From assembly GCF_016195855.1 (NCBI RefSeq), contig NZ_JACPYU010000003.1, forward strand, positions 930,001-994,000: a stretch of DNA of 64,000 nucleotides, written 5' to 3'. Position 1 is the first letter of the stretch, and the number at the start of each line of letters is the position of its first letter. Made by a program: the position numbers and the translations under genes. This DNA is from Aquabacterium sp. Lineage in GTDB: Bacteria; Pseudomonadota; Gammaproteobacteria; Burkholderiales; Burkholderiaceae_C. The notes beneath the pieces were generated by a model. It saw only the letters and a list, made by a program, of their open reading frames with translations, was not told where the DNA came from and did not search any database. Below, piece by piece: positions 1-7,562 of this stretch.

Positions 1-1019
1 TGGCGGGCAGCTCGCCGGCCATGCGGCGGGTGAACTCGGCAGCCAGTTCGGGGAAGGCGGCCTTGTAGGCGTCAAAACGCTGGTTCCAGTCGTTCACCAG
101 CAGCTCACCGTCCGCCTTGGCGTTCCAGTCGCCATAGACGTCTTCGGGGATCACGAAAGCGTCGTGCGGCCAGCCCAGGGCTTCGCGCGTCAGCTTGATC
201 TCGTCGCCACCCAGGGGTTCGCCGTGGGCCTTGGCGGTGTTGGCGCGGTTGGGCGAGCCGTGGCCGATGGCCGTCTTGCACACGATCAGCGTGGGCTTGT
301 CGGTGCTCATCTTGGCCTTCTCGATGGCGCCGTCAACGGCGTCCACATCATGGCCGTCCACCGGACCAATCACGTTCCAGCCATAAGCTTCGAAACGCTT
401 GGGGGTGTCGTCCACGAACCAGGGGGCGACCTGGCCGTCAATGGAGATGCCGTTGTCGTCGTACAGCGCGATCAGCTTGCCCAGCTTCCAGGCGCCGGCC
501 AGTGCGGCGGCTTCGTGGCTGATGCCTTCCATCAGGCAACCATCGCCCATGAACACATAGGTGTGGTGGTTGACGATGCTGTGGCCTTCGCGGTTGAACT
601 CGGCGGCCAGCATTTTTTCAGCCAGCGCAAAGCCCACGGCATTGGTGATGCCCTGACCCAGCGGGCCCGTGGTGGTCTCGATACCGGGGGGTGACGCCCA
701 CTTCGGGGTGACCCGGCGTCTTGCTGTGCATCTGGCGGAAAGCCTTGATGTCGTCGATCGACAGCTCGTAGCCCGTCAGGTGCAGCAGCGAGTAGATCAG
801 CATCGACGCGTGGCCGTTGGACAGCACGAAGCGGTCACGGTCGGCCCATTGCGGCTGCGCCGGATGGTGGCGCAGATGGCGGCTCCACAACGCCACTGCC
901 ATATCGGCCATGCCCATCGGGGCGCCAGGGTGACCGGAGTTAGCCTGCTGGACGGCATCCATGGCAAGGGCACGGATGGCGTTGGCCATGGCAGTGATGT
1001 TCTTGGTGGAGTTGGGCAT
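1..1019 (-). CDS. tkt: Transketolase, N-terminal part, interrupted by a frameshift
   Basis: Thiamine-diphosphate enzyme of the non-oxidative pentose phosphate and Calvin pathways. The start region reads [20 protein letters not shown] followed by [14 protein letters not shown], the classical N-terminal transketolase signature. Further on, [16 protein letters not shown] sequence is encoded in the downstream frame. The gene runs off the left edge, so about 339 codons are present. After codon ~110 (GHPEVGVTP) the frame breaks: the minus strand reads ACC CCC CGG where ACC CCC GGT ATC GAG is expected, because the G run at 686-691 has six bases instead of five. After removing one base the frame continues cleanly as [22 protein letters not shown] at 1019 is preferred over an in-frame ATG at 1055 because family members begin close to MANAIRAL; neither has a strong ribosome site. 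Confidence 0.93.
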
Positions 1020-1123
1020 GGTTGGTGGGCGTGTGGGCTGAATCGAATCCAGCATTCTAAATGGGGTCCGGGCACTCTCTTGGCGCCCGGCGTCAGATCC
1101 ACCCCGCGCCGCCCCGGCTCACC

Positions 1124-1876
1124 TCATTCCGGCAAACGCGCGTAGCCCCTTACCTCGGCCGTCTCGGCGTCCAGCAAGGCCACCCACCCCTTGTCCCGAG
1201 CCACAAGCGGCAGCACTTTCAGTGCCGCGGCGGCTTGCCCGGTTGCGGCCACCGCCGCTTGCAGGCTCTGCCGCTGGGCATCAGTGCCCAACTGCAACTG
1301 CTCAACAGGCCGCCCCCAGGCCAGCACCTGCTCACGAGACTGGGCATAAGGCTGCCAGTATTGAGGGCGAGAGCCCGGCATCTTGCCGCTCAGCAACAGC
1401 ATGCTCATCTGCTGACGCTCTTCATGGTCGCGGGGCGGCCTGATGCCCATCAAGACCGGTCGGTGCATGGACCAGCGCCCCATGCCTTCGGGCATCTTCG
1501 GCCAATCCTCATCCAGGATGTCAGCGGCGATCACCACCCGCATCATCTTGTATTCGGCCACCATGGCCACCGGGCGGACCTGCCACACGTTATACAGGCC
1601 ATAAACCAAGCCGACCAGTTGCAGCACCACGATCACGGCTACGTCCGCAGCCAGGTGACGACTGGTCTTGCCGGGGCTGGCGGCCACGGCTGTCAACACC
1701 GGCCCCAGGATCAGGTCCACGGACAGCATCAGGACCAGCAGGTCCTGGCCGCCTGCCACGTACCAATAGGGCATGGGGTACCAGACCCCTAGAACCAAGG
1801 CCACTGCCAGCGCAGCCACCAAGGCGCAGCCCCCCAGATGCATCAGGCTGGCTTTCAGTCGTCTGGACAAGGTCAT
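1124..1876 (-). CDS. TfpX/TfpZ-family type IV pilin accessory protein
   Basis: Inner-membrane protein of about 250 residues that in betaproteobacteria and Moraxella-type pilin loci lies directly beside the major pilin gene. It is thought to help or tune pilin assembly. The N-terminus reads LSRRLKASLMHLGGCALVAAL, with hydrophobic segments at about 12-32, 40-65 and 75-95. The segment LMLSVDLILGPVLT and the following YGLYNVWQVRPV stretch are typical of the family. The C-terminal half is soluble and poorly conserved. ATG at 1876 was chosen; the frame also opens at a TTG at 1912, but that start would lie inside the pilA terminator hairpin region. No good Shine-Dalgarno is visible. It is separated from pilA by an intrinsic terminator, so it may be expressed by read-through at a lower level. 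Confidence 0.8.
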   Translation of the reverse strand: MTLSRRLKASLMHLGGCALVAALAVALVLGVWYPMPYWYVAGGQDLLVLMLSVDLILGPVLTAVAASPGKTSRHLAADVAVIVVLQLVGLVYGLYNVWQVRPVAMVAEYKMMRVVIAADILDEDWPKMPEGMGRWSMHRPVLMGIRPPRDHEERQQMSMLLLSGKMPGSRPQYWQPYAQSREQVLAWGRPVEQLQLGTDAQRQSLQAAVAATGQAAAALKVLPLVARDKGWVALLDAETAEVRGYARLPE

Positions 1877-1915
1877 GATGGAAGGTGATTTTGCAAAAAA
1901 ATGATCGGCCAATGC

Positions 1916-1939
1916 AAACAGGGCCCGAAGGCCCTGTTT
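1916..1939 (-). terminator. Intrinsic terminator after pilA
   Basis: Perfect inverted repeat AAACAGGGCC-CGAA-GGCCCTGTTT. Read on the minus strand the loop is TTCG closed by C-G, the extra-stable UUCG tetraloop class, followed by a short T-rich tail. It lies 27 bases after the pilA stop and just ahead of the accessory gene, as expected for a highly expressed pilin gene with attenuated downstream expression. Confidence 0.75.
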
Positions 1940-1965
1940 GTTGTTCGCTTGAGCGAGTCAGACGA

Positions 1966-2505
1966 TTACTTGCACTCGGCGGGAGCGAAGCGGGGATCCA
2001 GAGTGCCCTTGACGGCCGGGTCAGGCAGCTTGCGGTTGGTGGCGGTAACAGCGGTCAACGAGGCACAAGCCCAGTCCACAGCGCCCGTTGCACCGGCTGG
2101 AGCGCCTTGCAGCGTAGTGATTGAGCCGTTGGCATTCAGATAAGGCGTCAGGGTCAGCGTGTCACCGTCCTTGATTGACTTACCCACGTTGGCTTGTGCG
2201 TAGGCAATCGTGATCAGACCGGAAGTGCCGTCAACATCAAGGCTTTTGACATATTTGGACTGAGGGGGGTTAGCCTTAACTTGAACCGCAAAAGCGGCCA
2301 CACCGTTCATGCCATCAGCCGCATACATGCTACCCATGTCCTGCTTCAGTGCCGAAGCCAGGTTCAGACCTTCTGTGATCTTGGCACGGATCGTGTAGTC
2401 TTGATAAGCAGGCAGCGCCACGGCAGCCAGAATACCAATGATGGCCACCACGATCATCAGTTCGATCAGGGTGAAACCCTTTTGTACTTGCTTCATCACT
2501 TGCAT
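1966..2505 (-). CDS. pilA: Type IV major pilin PilA
   Basis: Structural subunit of type IVa pili. The leader [10 protein letters not shown] ends at the prepilin peptidase site [15 protein letters not shown], with Glu5 of the mature protein present. A 25-residue hydrophobic helix follows ([19 protein letters not shown]). Two cysteines near the C-terminus (in WACAS and in PAECK) can form the D-loop disulfide. At 179 residues it is slightly longer than the usual 150-165. The first ATG at 2505 is favoured because AAGGAG lies 6 bases upstream (2511-2516); an internal ATG at 2496 would give a shorter leader. Transcription is probably sigma-54 dependent (see the site at 2586-2601), and therefore probably under PilS/PilR control, which is inferred from known pilA genes. 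Confidence 0.95.
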   Translation of the reverse strand: MQVMKQVQKGFTLIELMIVVAIIGILAAVALPAYQDYTIRAKITEGLNLASALKQDMGSMYAADGMNGVAAFAVQVKANPPQSKYVKSLDVDGTSGLITIAYAQANVGKSIKDGDTLTLTPYLNANGSITTLQGAPAGATGAVDWACASLTAVTATNRKLPDPAVKGTLDPRFAPAECK

Positions 2506-2585
2506 GATTAACTCCTTGGGCCGCGACCCGCTAAGAACTTGCCTTTAGACCGACCCCACACTGCCGGGGGCCACGCTCAATACAA

Positions 2586-2601
2586 CGCAGACAGCGTGCC
2601 A
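2586..2601 (-). promoter_or_regulatory. Sigma-54 (-24/-12) promoter of pilA
   Basis: The minus strand reads TGGCACGCTGTCTGCG. It matches the RpoN consensus TGGCACG-N4-TTGC at all positions but one in the -12 element, with the invariant GG and GC ten bases apart. It lies about 80 bases upstream of the pilA start, giving a leader of roughly 65-70 bases. RpoN-driven pilA is the known arrangement in Pseudomonas and other proteobacteria. Confidence 0.75.
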
Positions 2602-2631
2602 GCTTTCAGTGGCCGAAAAATCGTGATTTTG

Positions 2632-2654
2632 TTGGCACTTTCCCCTAGTGCCAA
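2632..2654. repeat. Inverted repeat upstream of the pilA promoter
   Basis: TTGGCACT-(7)-AGTGCCAA, eight-base perfect arms, centred about 50 bases upstream of the -24 element. This is a plausible place for an activator or repressor to bind in the pilA control region. One arm also contains the GGCAC core of an RpoN element, but no matching -12 element follows at the right distance. Confidence 0.45.
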
Positions 2655-2723
2655 AGTCAGGCAAGACAGCTTTGGTCGACCTTGTGTCAACTGCAACGCC
2701 AGAAACTGTCAACCCCCCCCAAA

Positions 2724-2746
2724 GGACTGACAAAATTTGTCAGTCC
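2724..2746. repeat. 23-bp perfect palindrome across the end of the phosphodiesterase gene
   Basis: GGACTGACAAA-A-TTTGTCAGTCC, eleven-base arms with one central base. It overlaps the stop codon of the gene ending at 2740. On the minus strand it is followed by TTT and then a run of eight G, so it may act as the terminator of the terC-kinase operon. Its symmetry also suits a regulatory protein site upstream of pilA, about 140 bases before the -24 element. TGTC also occurs at about 2685 and 2707. Confidence 0.5.
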
Positions 2747-3555
2747 TCAACCGGCACATTGAAGCGCTGGCCTTCGCGCAGCGGCTCGATGCGGTGCCGG
2801 GTGTCCAGCGCGCGGATCTGCGCCAGCACCGAGGGCACCTCGCCCGGCTTGGGGTGGGTGATGTAGACGCTGACCTCGCCATCGAGTTGCGCCAGCTCCT
2901 GGGCCAGGCTCTGGGGCGACAGGTGCCCGCTGATCTTGGCCAGGTGCGCCTCTTCATCGCCGAAAGCGGTTTCGATGACGAGCTGCGCGATGCGCTGGCC
3001 GTTCAAGGCCTTCCACAAAGCGGGGTTGGGCCCGGTATCACCCGAGAAAACCCACCAGCCTTGAGGCGTGTCCACCCCAAACCCCACGCCCGGCACGGTG
3101 TGGGCCGCGGGCAGCACGTGGATCTGGCGGTCGGCCATGCCACCGCGCGCAGGGAAGGTCAGCACCTGGCCCACGGTGAATTCGTGGAAGACCAGGATGG
3201 GGTGTGCGGCGCTGGGCAAACGCGTGAAGTCCGGCCAGATCACGCCGTTGAAGATGTGGCGGCGCATGGCCTCCAGCGTCTCCGGCAGGGCGTAGACATG
3301 GATCGGGCGCAAATCACTCATGCTGCCCTGGGGGCCGGCGCGCAGCTTCATGACGCTGTCGGCCAGCAAGGGGATGCTGAGGATGTGATCCAGGTGGCTG
3401 TGGCTCAGCAGGATGTGGTCGATGCGCGCCAGCTCATCCAGGCGCAACTCGCCCACGCCACTGCCCGCATCCAGCAGGATGTCGTCATCCAGCAGGAAGG
3501 CCGTGGTGTGGCAGCGCGCTGCGATCGACCCGGAACAACCCAATACGCGGATCAT
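2740..3555 (-). CDS. Class II 3',5'-cyclic-nucleotide phosphodiesterase-like metallo-beta-lactamase-fold protein
   Basis: 271 residues with the metallo-beta-lactamase fold. The metal motif HSHLDH is at 52-57, with further ligands in AAHTVPG, SGDTGP (Asp), GHLSP and ITHPKP. The ILLSHSHLDHILSIPLL and IETAFGDEE stretches resemble the class II cAMP phosphodiesterase family (yeast Pde1, Vibrio CpdP). Hydrolysis of cAMP is therefore the best guess, though other phosphodiester or thioester substrates are possible. GGAG lies 7 bases before the ATG. It is the last gene of the run terC - kinase - PP2C - FHA - this gene, 30 bases after the FHA gene, which suggests a cyclic-nucleotide link to the phosphorylation module. 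Confidence 0.8.
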   Translation of the reverse strand: MIRVLGCSGSIAARCHTTAFLLDDDILLDAGSGVGELRLDELARIDHILLSHSHLDHILSIPLLADSVMKLRAGPQGSMSDLRPIHVYALPETLEAMRRHIFNGVIWPDFTRLPSAAHPILVFHEFTVGQVLTFPARGGMADRQIHVLPAAHTVPGVGFGVDTPQGWWVFSGDTGPNPALWKALNGQRIAQLVIETAFGDEEAHLAKISGHLSPQSLAQELAQLDGEVSVYITHPKPGEVPSVLAQIRALDTRHRIEPLREGQRFNVPVED

Positions 3556-3585
3556 GAAGGGGCTCCTGGCTGGCAGCCCACCTGA

Positions 3586-4314
3586 TCAGGCCTGCACGAA
3601 TTGCATCTGCGTGCCGGCCAACTCGATCACGTCACCATTCTTGAGGTGCACGGGGTCGCCCGCCACGGGGTTGCCGTTCACGGTGGGGCGCGCGCCGCCC
3701 TCCACGTGGGCAAACACATAACCGCCTGGGCGCTTGGTGATCGAGGCCACCTGCACACCGGGCTTGCCCACGGTGGTCACGACCTTGGTCAAGGCCACTT
3801 CGCGACCAGCAGCCGCGCCATTGAGCACCTTGATGGACGCGGGCGACTGCGCCGCCAGGCCGCCGAAGCCGGAGCCCAGCGTGGCCGCACCCATGGTGCT
3901 GCCAAATGCCGCCTGGGGCACGGACGACGATGCGCCGCCCACGCTCAAACCGCCCTGGGCGGATGACATGGCCGTGGGCAGGGGCGTACCCGGCCGCATG
4001 ATCATGGTCTTTTCGTAATCAGAACCCTCTTCGACCAGGTACTTGATCTTGTACTTGCCGATCTCGACCGTGTCGTTGTGCTGCAGCAGCTGTTTCTTGA
4101 CGGCTTTCCCATTGATATAGGTGCCGTTGGTGCTGTTGAGGTCTTCGATGAAGACATCGTTGCCAACGAGTTGCAGCACGGCGTGCTCGCCGCTGACCGC
4201 CAGGTTGTCGATCACGATGTCGTTATATGGGCGGCGCCCAAGCGAGGTTTTGTCCTTGGTGATTTGGACTTCTTTGATGACGACCCCGTCTAGCGAGACG
4301 ACCAGTTTTCCCAT
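3586..4314 (-). CDS. FHA-domain protein with a second, degenerate FHA-like half
   Basis: Phosphothreonine-binding adaptor. Residues ~1-95 form an FHA domain: GRR at 26-28, the serine-histidine motif SGEH at 41-44 (family usually S-R-x-H) and LNSTNGTYINGK at 59-70. A linker contains YEKTMIMRPG near 100-109, a threonine-bearing patch that the neighbouring kinase could phosphorylate (inference). The linker is Gly/Ala/Ser rich. Residues ~155-242 look like a second FHA fold that has lost most ligand residues but keeps TVNGNPV and LKNGDVIELAG. The start is supported by GAGAGG six bases upstream. It sits between the phosphatase and the phosphodiesterase in the same operon, so a read-out or scaffold role for the kinase is likely. 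Confidence 0.88.
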   Translation of the reverse strand: MGKLVVSLDGVVIKEVQITKDKTSLGRRPYNDIVIDNLAVSGEHAVLQLVGNDVFIEDLNSTNGTYINGKAVKKQLLQHNDTVEIGKYKIKYLVEEGSDYEKTMIMRPGTPLPTAMSSAQGGLSVGGASSSVPQAAFGSTMGAATLGSGFGGLAAQSPASIKVLNGAAAGREVALTKVVTTVGKPGVQVASITKRPGGYVFAHVEGGARPTVNGNPVAGDPVHLKNGDVIELAGTQMQFVQA

Positions 4315-4349
4315 TCGGAACCTCTCGGGTATTGATCTCTATTTGGCGT

Positions 4350-5150
4350 TTAATTTGAACCGCTCAGACGCTTGAAAGGCCACCAGGACCTCGGCGCCGG
4401 ATCGGCCACTCCCTGTGCACGCACCAGCACGACGGCAATATTATCCCGACCACCCGCGTCGTTGGCCGCGGCCACGAGCGCGGCGCCCATATCGGACAAG
4501 CTGGTGTGGGCGGCCATTACCTCGGCGATCTGCTGATCTCGCAGCATATCGGACAGCCCGTCCGAGCACATCAAATAGATGTCGCCAGACTGGATATCGT
4601 GCAGATGCGTTTCCATCAGGACCAGATCCTCGACCCCCAAGGCCCGCGTCACCAGGTTCTTGTTGGCGGCGTACTGAGCCTGCTCCGGCGTAAGGATGCC
4701 AGCATCGATCTGCTCTTGCAGTAACGAATGGTCTTTTGTGATCTGCTGCAACTGGCCATCTCGCCAGCGGTAGGCGCGCGAATCACCAATATGTCCCAAT
4801 AACAGGCGACCCGACCGGAAAACCGCCAGAACCAGGGTGGTGCCCATGCCGGCATAGGTCGGGTTGGAATTGGCCGCCCCGAAAATCGCCCGGTTGGCGT
4901 TGTCGACGCAGATATCCATCGCGCGCTTGACATCGCCATCGCTGGCATTGCTGGAGGCCTCGTGCAGCCAGCGGCCCAGCTCGCTCTTGATGAAATCGCA
5001 GGCCATGCCGCTGGCGACCTCACCTGCCGCGTAACCGCCCATGCCGTCGGCAAGCACCGCCACGCCGCAACTTTCGTCCACGGCGATGGAGTCTTCATTA
5101 TTGGATCGCACCCGCCCGGTGTCGGTCTGGCTAAAGAACTCAAAGTCCAT
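4350..5150 (-). CDS. PP2C-family protein Ser/Thr phosphatase
   Basis: Mn/Mg-dependent phosphatase of the PppA/Stp1 type that reverses Ser/Thr kinase signalling. All PP2C motifs are present: NNED near residue 18, LADGMGGYAAGE at 33-44, YAGMGTTLV, LGHIGDSRAYR, LMCSDGLSDM and GGRDNIAVV. Length 266 is normal, and no membrane segment is seen. The gene lies 68 bases downstream of the kinase and 35 bases upstream of the FHA gene. No clear Shine-Dalgarno precedes the ATG, so it may rely on translational coupling or a weak site. It is very probably the partner phosphatase of the adjacent kinase. Confidence 0.93.
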   Translation of the reverse strand: MDFEFFSQTDTGRVRSNNEDSIAVDESCGVAVLADGMGGYAAGEVASGMACDFIKSELGRWLHEASSNASDGDVKRAMDICVDNANRAIFGAANSNPTYAGMGTTLVLAVFRSGRLLLGHIGDSRAYRWRDGQLQQITKDHSLLQEQIDAGILTPEQAQYAANKNLVTRALGVEDLVLMETHLHDIQSGDIYLMCSDGLSDMLRDQQIAEVMAAHTSLSDMGAALVAAANDAGGRDNIAVVLVRAQGVADPAPRSWWPFKRLSGSN

Positions 5151-5218
5151 GGCGGGATTGTCGCTGGGTTTTCATGGTGAGGGGATCAGGGATGTCGGCT
5201 AGGCATGAATGGAGGGTG

Positions 5219-6760
5219 TCAACCCAGGTCCAGATCCACACCTTGCAGTGATTGCGCCACGGCACGCAAGTCTTCGGCCATCTGCTGGCCGGTGGCATAG
5301 CGCGTGTTGGGGTGTTTCTCCAGGGCCAGGGCCACGATATCACCCAGGGCGGGCGGCAGATCGGGCCTGATGCTGCACACATTGGGTGCTGTTTCGCGGC
5401 CAATGGCCCGCATCAGGGCGGCCATGGAATCGTTGCGGTAAGGCAACTGCCCGGTGAGCAACTGGAACAGGGCCACCCCCAGCGAGTACAGGTCGCTGCG
5501 CCCATCGATGGTCTGGCCGGACAACTGCTCGGGCGACATGAAGGTGGGCGTGCCCAACACCACGCCCGTGCGGGTCCGGGTGGCATCGGCCACGCGCGCC
5601 ACGCCAAAATCCATGACCTTGACGGTGCCGCGGCCCAGGTCGACCATGATGTTGGCCGGCTTGATATCGCGGTGGGTCACGCCACGGGTGTGGGCGTAGG
5701 CCAGGGCATCCGCCACCCGCGCCATGATGGGCAGCAACTGGTTGAGCGGCAGCAGGCGATCGGGATGGGCGTAGTGGCTCATGTCCACCCCATCGACCAG
5801 TTCCATGGCGATGTAGGCCACGCCGTCCTGCTCGCCGGCATCGAGGATGCTGACGATGTCCGGGTGCTGAAGGCGCCCCGCCATCTCGGCCTCACGCAGG
5901 AAGCGGTTACGGGCATCGGCCAGCTCGGCGCCACTGAACTCCTGGGCCAGCGCCATGGTCTTGAGCGCCACCTTGCGGTCCGTGGCCGGGTCGTAACCCA
6001 GAAACACCGCTCCCATGGCGCCCTTGCCAATCTGCTTTTCGACCAGGTATTTGCCCATCTGGCCCTGGGCCACTTGCGGCATGGGACGGGCCGGCACGGT
6101 GCCCCAGGTATTGGCCGTGGCCACCTGGGCCAGGCCACGGACGCGCATCAGGCGCACCTTGACCTGGTGCCATTGCGGGTCGATGTCGGCGATGTGCTCG
6201 TAGACATCGCGCGCACAGTCGTAGCGGGCCTCGCTTTCGAAGGCGATGGCAATGCGCTCGAGCGTCTCCAGCGCGGCGTGCCGGTTGCTGGCATCCGGAA
6301 AGAAGCCCTGCATGGTCTGCCAGGCCTGGTCCACCGGCCCGTCGCCCAGCGCCTGCATGGCGCGCTGGATGCGCTGCACACCCATCTGCTCGGTGGGCGT
6401 GTGGGGGCCGAGGTTCATCAAGGCTTGCGGCATCGTGCTGGAGGCAAAATCCTCGTGGAACAGCGAAGGCATGCTGTTGGAGAACTGAGACTGGAAGGCC
6501 GAGTTGCTGGGCGTATCGAGGTAGGACAACACGGTCTCGGGGCCGGCGTCTTCATCGGGGTCGGCGCCTTGGTGCAGCGATGCTTTCGCCTGCGGGCTCG
6601 CCCCCGTGACGGGATCGGTATCGGCGAACACCGGACGTGTGTGCACGAAACCGTTGTGGGCCAGGGGGGCCTGGCGACGCTGGCGCAAGAGCCACAGCAG
6701 CAGCCCGACGCCGATCAGCACCAGCAGCGCCAGAATGATCGCGAGCAGGGCCGACTGCAT
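5219..6760 (-). CDS. Membrane-anchored Hanks-type Ser/Thr protein kinase
   Basis: 513 residues. An N-terminal membrane helix (about 2-26) is followed by a basic stop-transfer. A ~200-residue cytoplasmic linker contains a helical, TPR-like stretch at about 115-215, and the kinase domain starts near 236. Kinase motifs: IGKGAMGAVF (glycine loop), VALK (catalytic Lys near 267), HRDIKPANIM (catalytic Asp near 365), MDFGVAR and GTPTFMSPEQ. The activation loop contains TRTRTG, the usual autophosphorylation patch. The membrane helix is at the N-terminus, whereas PknB-like kinases usually carry it after the kinase domain. ATG at 6760 has GGAGG ten bases upstream. An alternative GTG at 6769 overlaps the terC stop. 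Together with the PP2C and FHA genes it makes a complete write, erase and read module. Confidence 0.93.
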   Translation of the reverse strand: MQSALLAIILALLVLIGVGLLLWLLRQRRQAPLAHNGFVHTRPVFADTDPVTGASPQAKASLHQGADPDEDAGPETVLSYLDTPSNSAFQSQFSNSMPSLFHEDFASSTMPQALMNLGPHTPTEQMGVQRIQRAMQALGDGPVDQAWQTMQGFFPDASNRHAALETLERIAIAFESEARYDCARDVYEHIADIDPQWHQVKVRLMRVRGLAQVATANTWGTVPARPMPQVAQGQMGKYLVEKQIGKGAMGAVFLGYDPATDRKVALKTMALAQEFSGAELADARNRFLREAEMAGRLQHPDIVSILDAGEQDGVAYIAMELVDGVDMSHYAHPDRLLPLNQLLPIMARVADALAYAHTRGVTHRDIKPANIMVDLGRGTVKVMDFGVARVADATRTRTGVVLGTPTFMSPEQLSGQTIDGRSDLYSLGVALFQLLTGQLPYRNDSMAALMRAIGRETAPNVCSIRPDLPPALGDIVALALEKHPNTRYATGQQMAEDLRAVAQSLQGVDLDLG

Positions 6761-6765
6761 CAGGG

Positions 6766-7467
6766 TCACGCCTCCGTTGAGTCAGATCGTTTGGCCAGCA
6801 CGGTACCCACCACCAGCACCAGCAAGGCCCCCAGCACACCCGCGAAATAACGGGTGGAGGCCGCATCCGGCACATAGGGCAAGGCCACGGGGTCGCTGAC
6901 AGCCAGCGTGCCGGCGATCCAGCCCAGCAGCATGCCGCCAGCCGTGATGATGATGGGGAAACGGTCCATCAGCTTGAGCACCATGGTGGAGCCCCACACG
7001 ATGATGGGGATGCTCACCAGCAGGCCGAAGATCACCAGGGGCATCTGATGGCCCTCGTGGCCCGCGCCCTGCGCTGCACCGGCGATGCCGATGACGTTGT
7101 CCACGCTCATCACGAAGTCGGCCACGATGATGGTCTTGATGGCGCCCAGCAGGCGGTCACTGGCTTGCAGCTTGCCGTGGTCATCGTCTTCAGGCACCAG
7201 CAGCTTGATGCCGATCCACAGCAGCAGCAAGGCGCCCACCAGCTTCAGGTAGGGCAGCTTGAGCAGGGACATGGCAAAGAAGATCAGCACGACGCGCAGC
7301 GCGATCGCGCCCGCGGTGCCCCAGATGATGCCCTTGGTGCGCAGCTCCGGCGGCAGATTGCGGCAGGCCAGTGCAATGACCACCGCGTTATCTCCCCCCA
7401 GCAGGATGTCGATCATCACGATCTGGCCAACGGCGAGCCAGAACTCCGGGGTCATCAATGCTTCCAT
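6766..7467 (-). CDS. TerC-family integral membrane protein
   Basis: 233 residues with about seven hydrophobic segments and the paired acidic signatures of the family, IDILLGGDNAVVIALA at about 19-34 and FVMSVDNVIGIAGAA near 115. Members include tellurium-resistance TerC, Alx/MntP-linked manganese exporters and YjbE-type proteins, so metal (probably Mn) efflux is likely but not proven. Its stop overlaps the alternative GTG start of the kinase, so it heads the signalling operon. The start lies only nine bases after the T-run of the sucD terminator and has no recognisable Shine-Dalgarno. A downstream in-frame ATG exists at codon 5. I see no yybP-ykoY riboswitch. Confidence 0.9.
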   Translation of the reverse strand: MEALMTPEFWLAVGQIVMIDILLGGDNAVVIALACRNLPPELRTKGIIWGTAGAIALRVVLIFFAMSLLKLPYLKLVGALLLLWIGIKLLVPEDDDHGKLQASDRLLGAIKTIIVADFVMSVDNVIGIAGAAQGAGHEGHQMPLVIFGLLVSIPIIVWGSTMVLKLMDRFPIIITAGGMLLGWIAGTLAVSDPVALPYVPDAASTRYFAGVLGALLVLVVGTVLAKRSDSTEA

Positions 7468-7475
7468 GTCGCTAC

Positions 7476-7510
7476 AAAAAAGAATCAGCCCCTGAGTGTA
7501 GGGGCTGATT
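7476..7510 (-). terminator. Intrinsic terminator after sucCD, immediately before terC
   Basis: Inverted repeat AATCAGCCCC-(8)-GGGGCTGATT at 7483-7510. On the minus strand it is followed by CTTTTTTG, a textbook intrinsic terminator. It lies between sucD and terC and ends nine bases before the terC start codon, so any terC transcript starting upstream of 7510 must pass through it. Confidence 0.88.
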
Positions 7511-7562
7511 GGATTGGTTTCCCGGACGTGTCACCCAGGAATACACAGACTCTGCAACATTG

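Noticed and set aside
7468-7562. Possible yybP-ykoY manganese riboswitch upstream of terC
   Set aside because: Only 95 bases are available and most are the sucD terminator; the conserved loops are missing.
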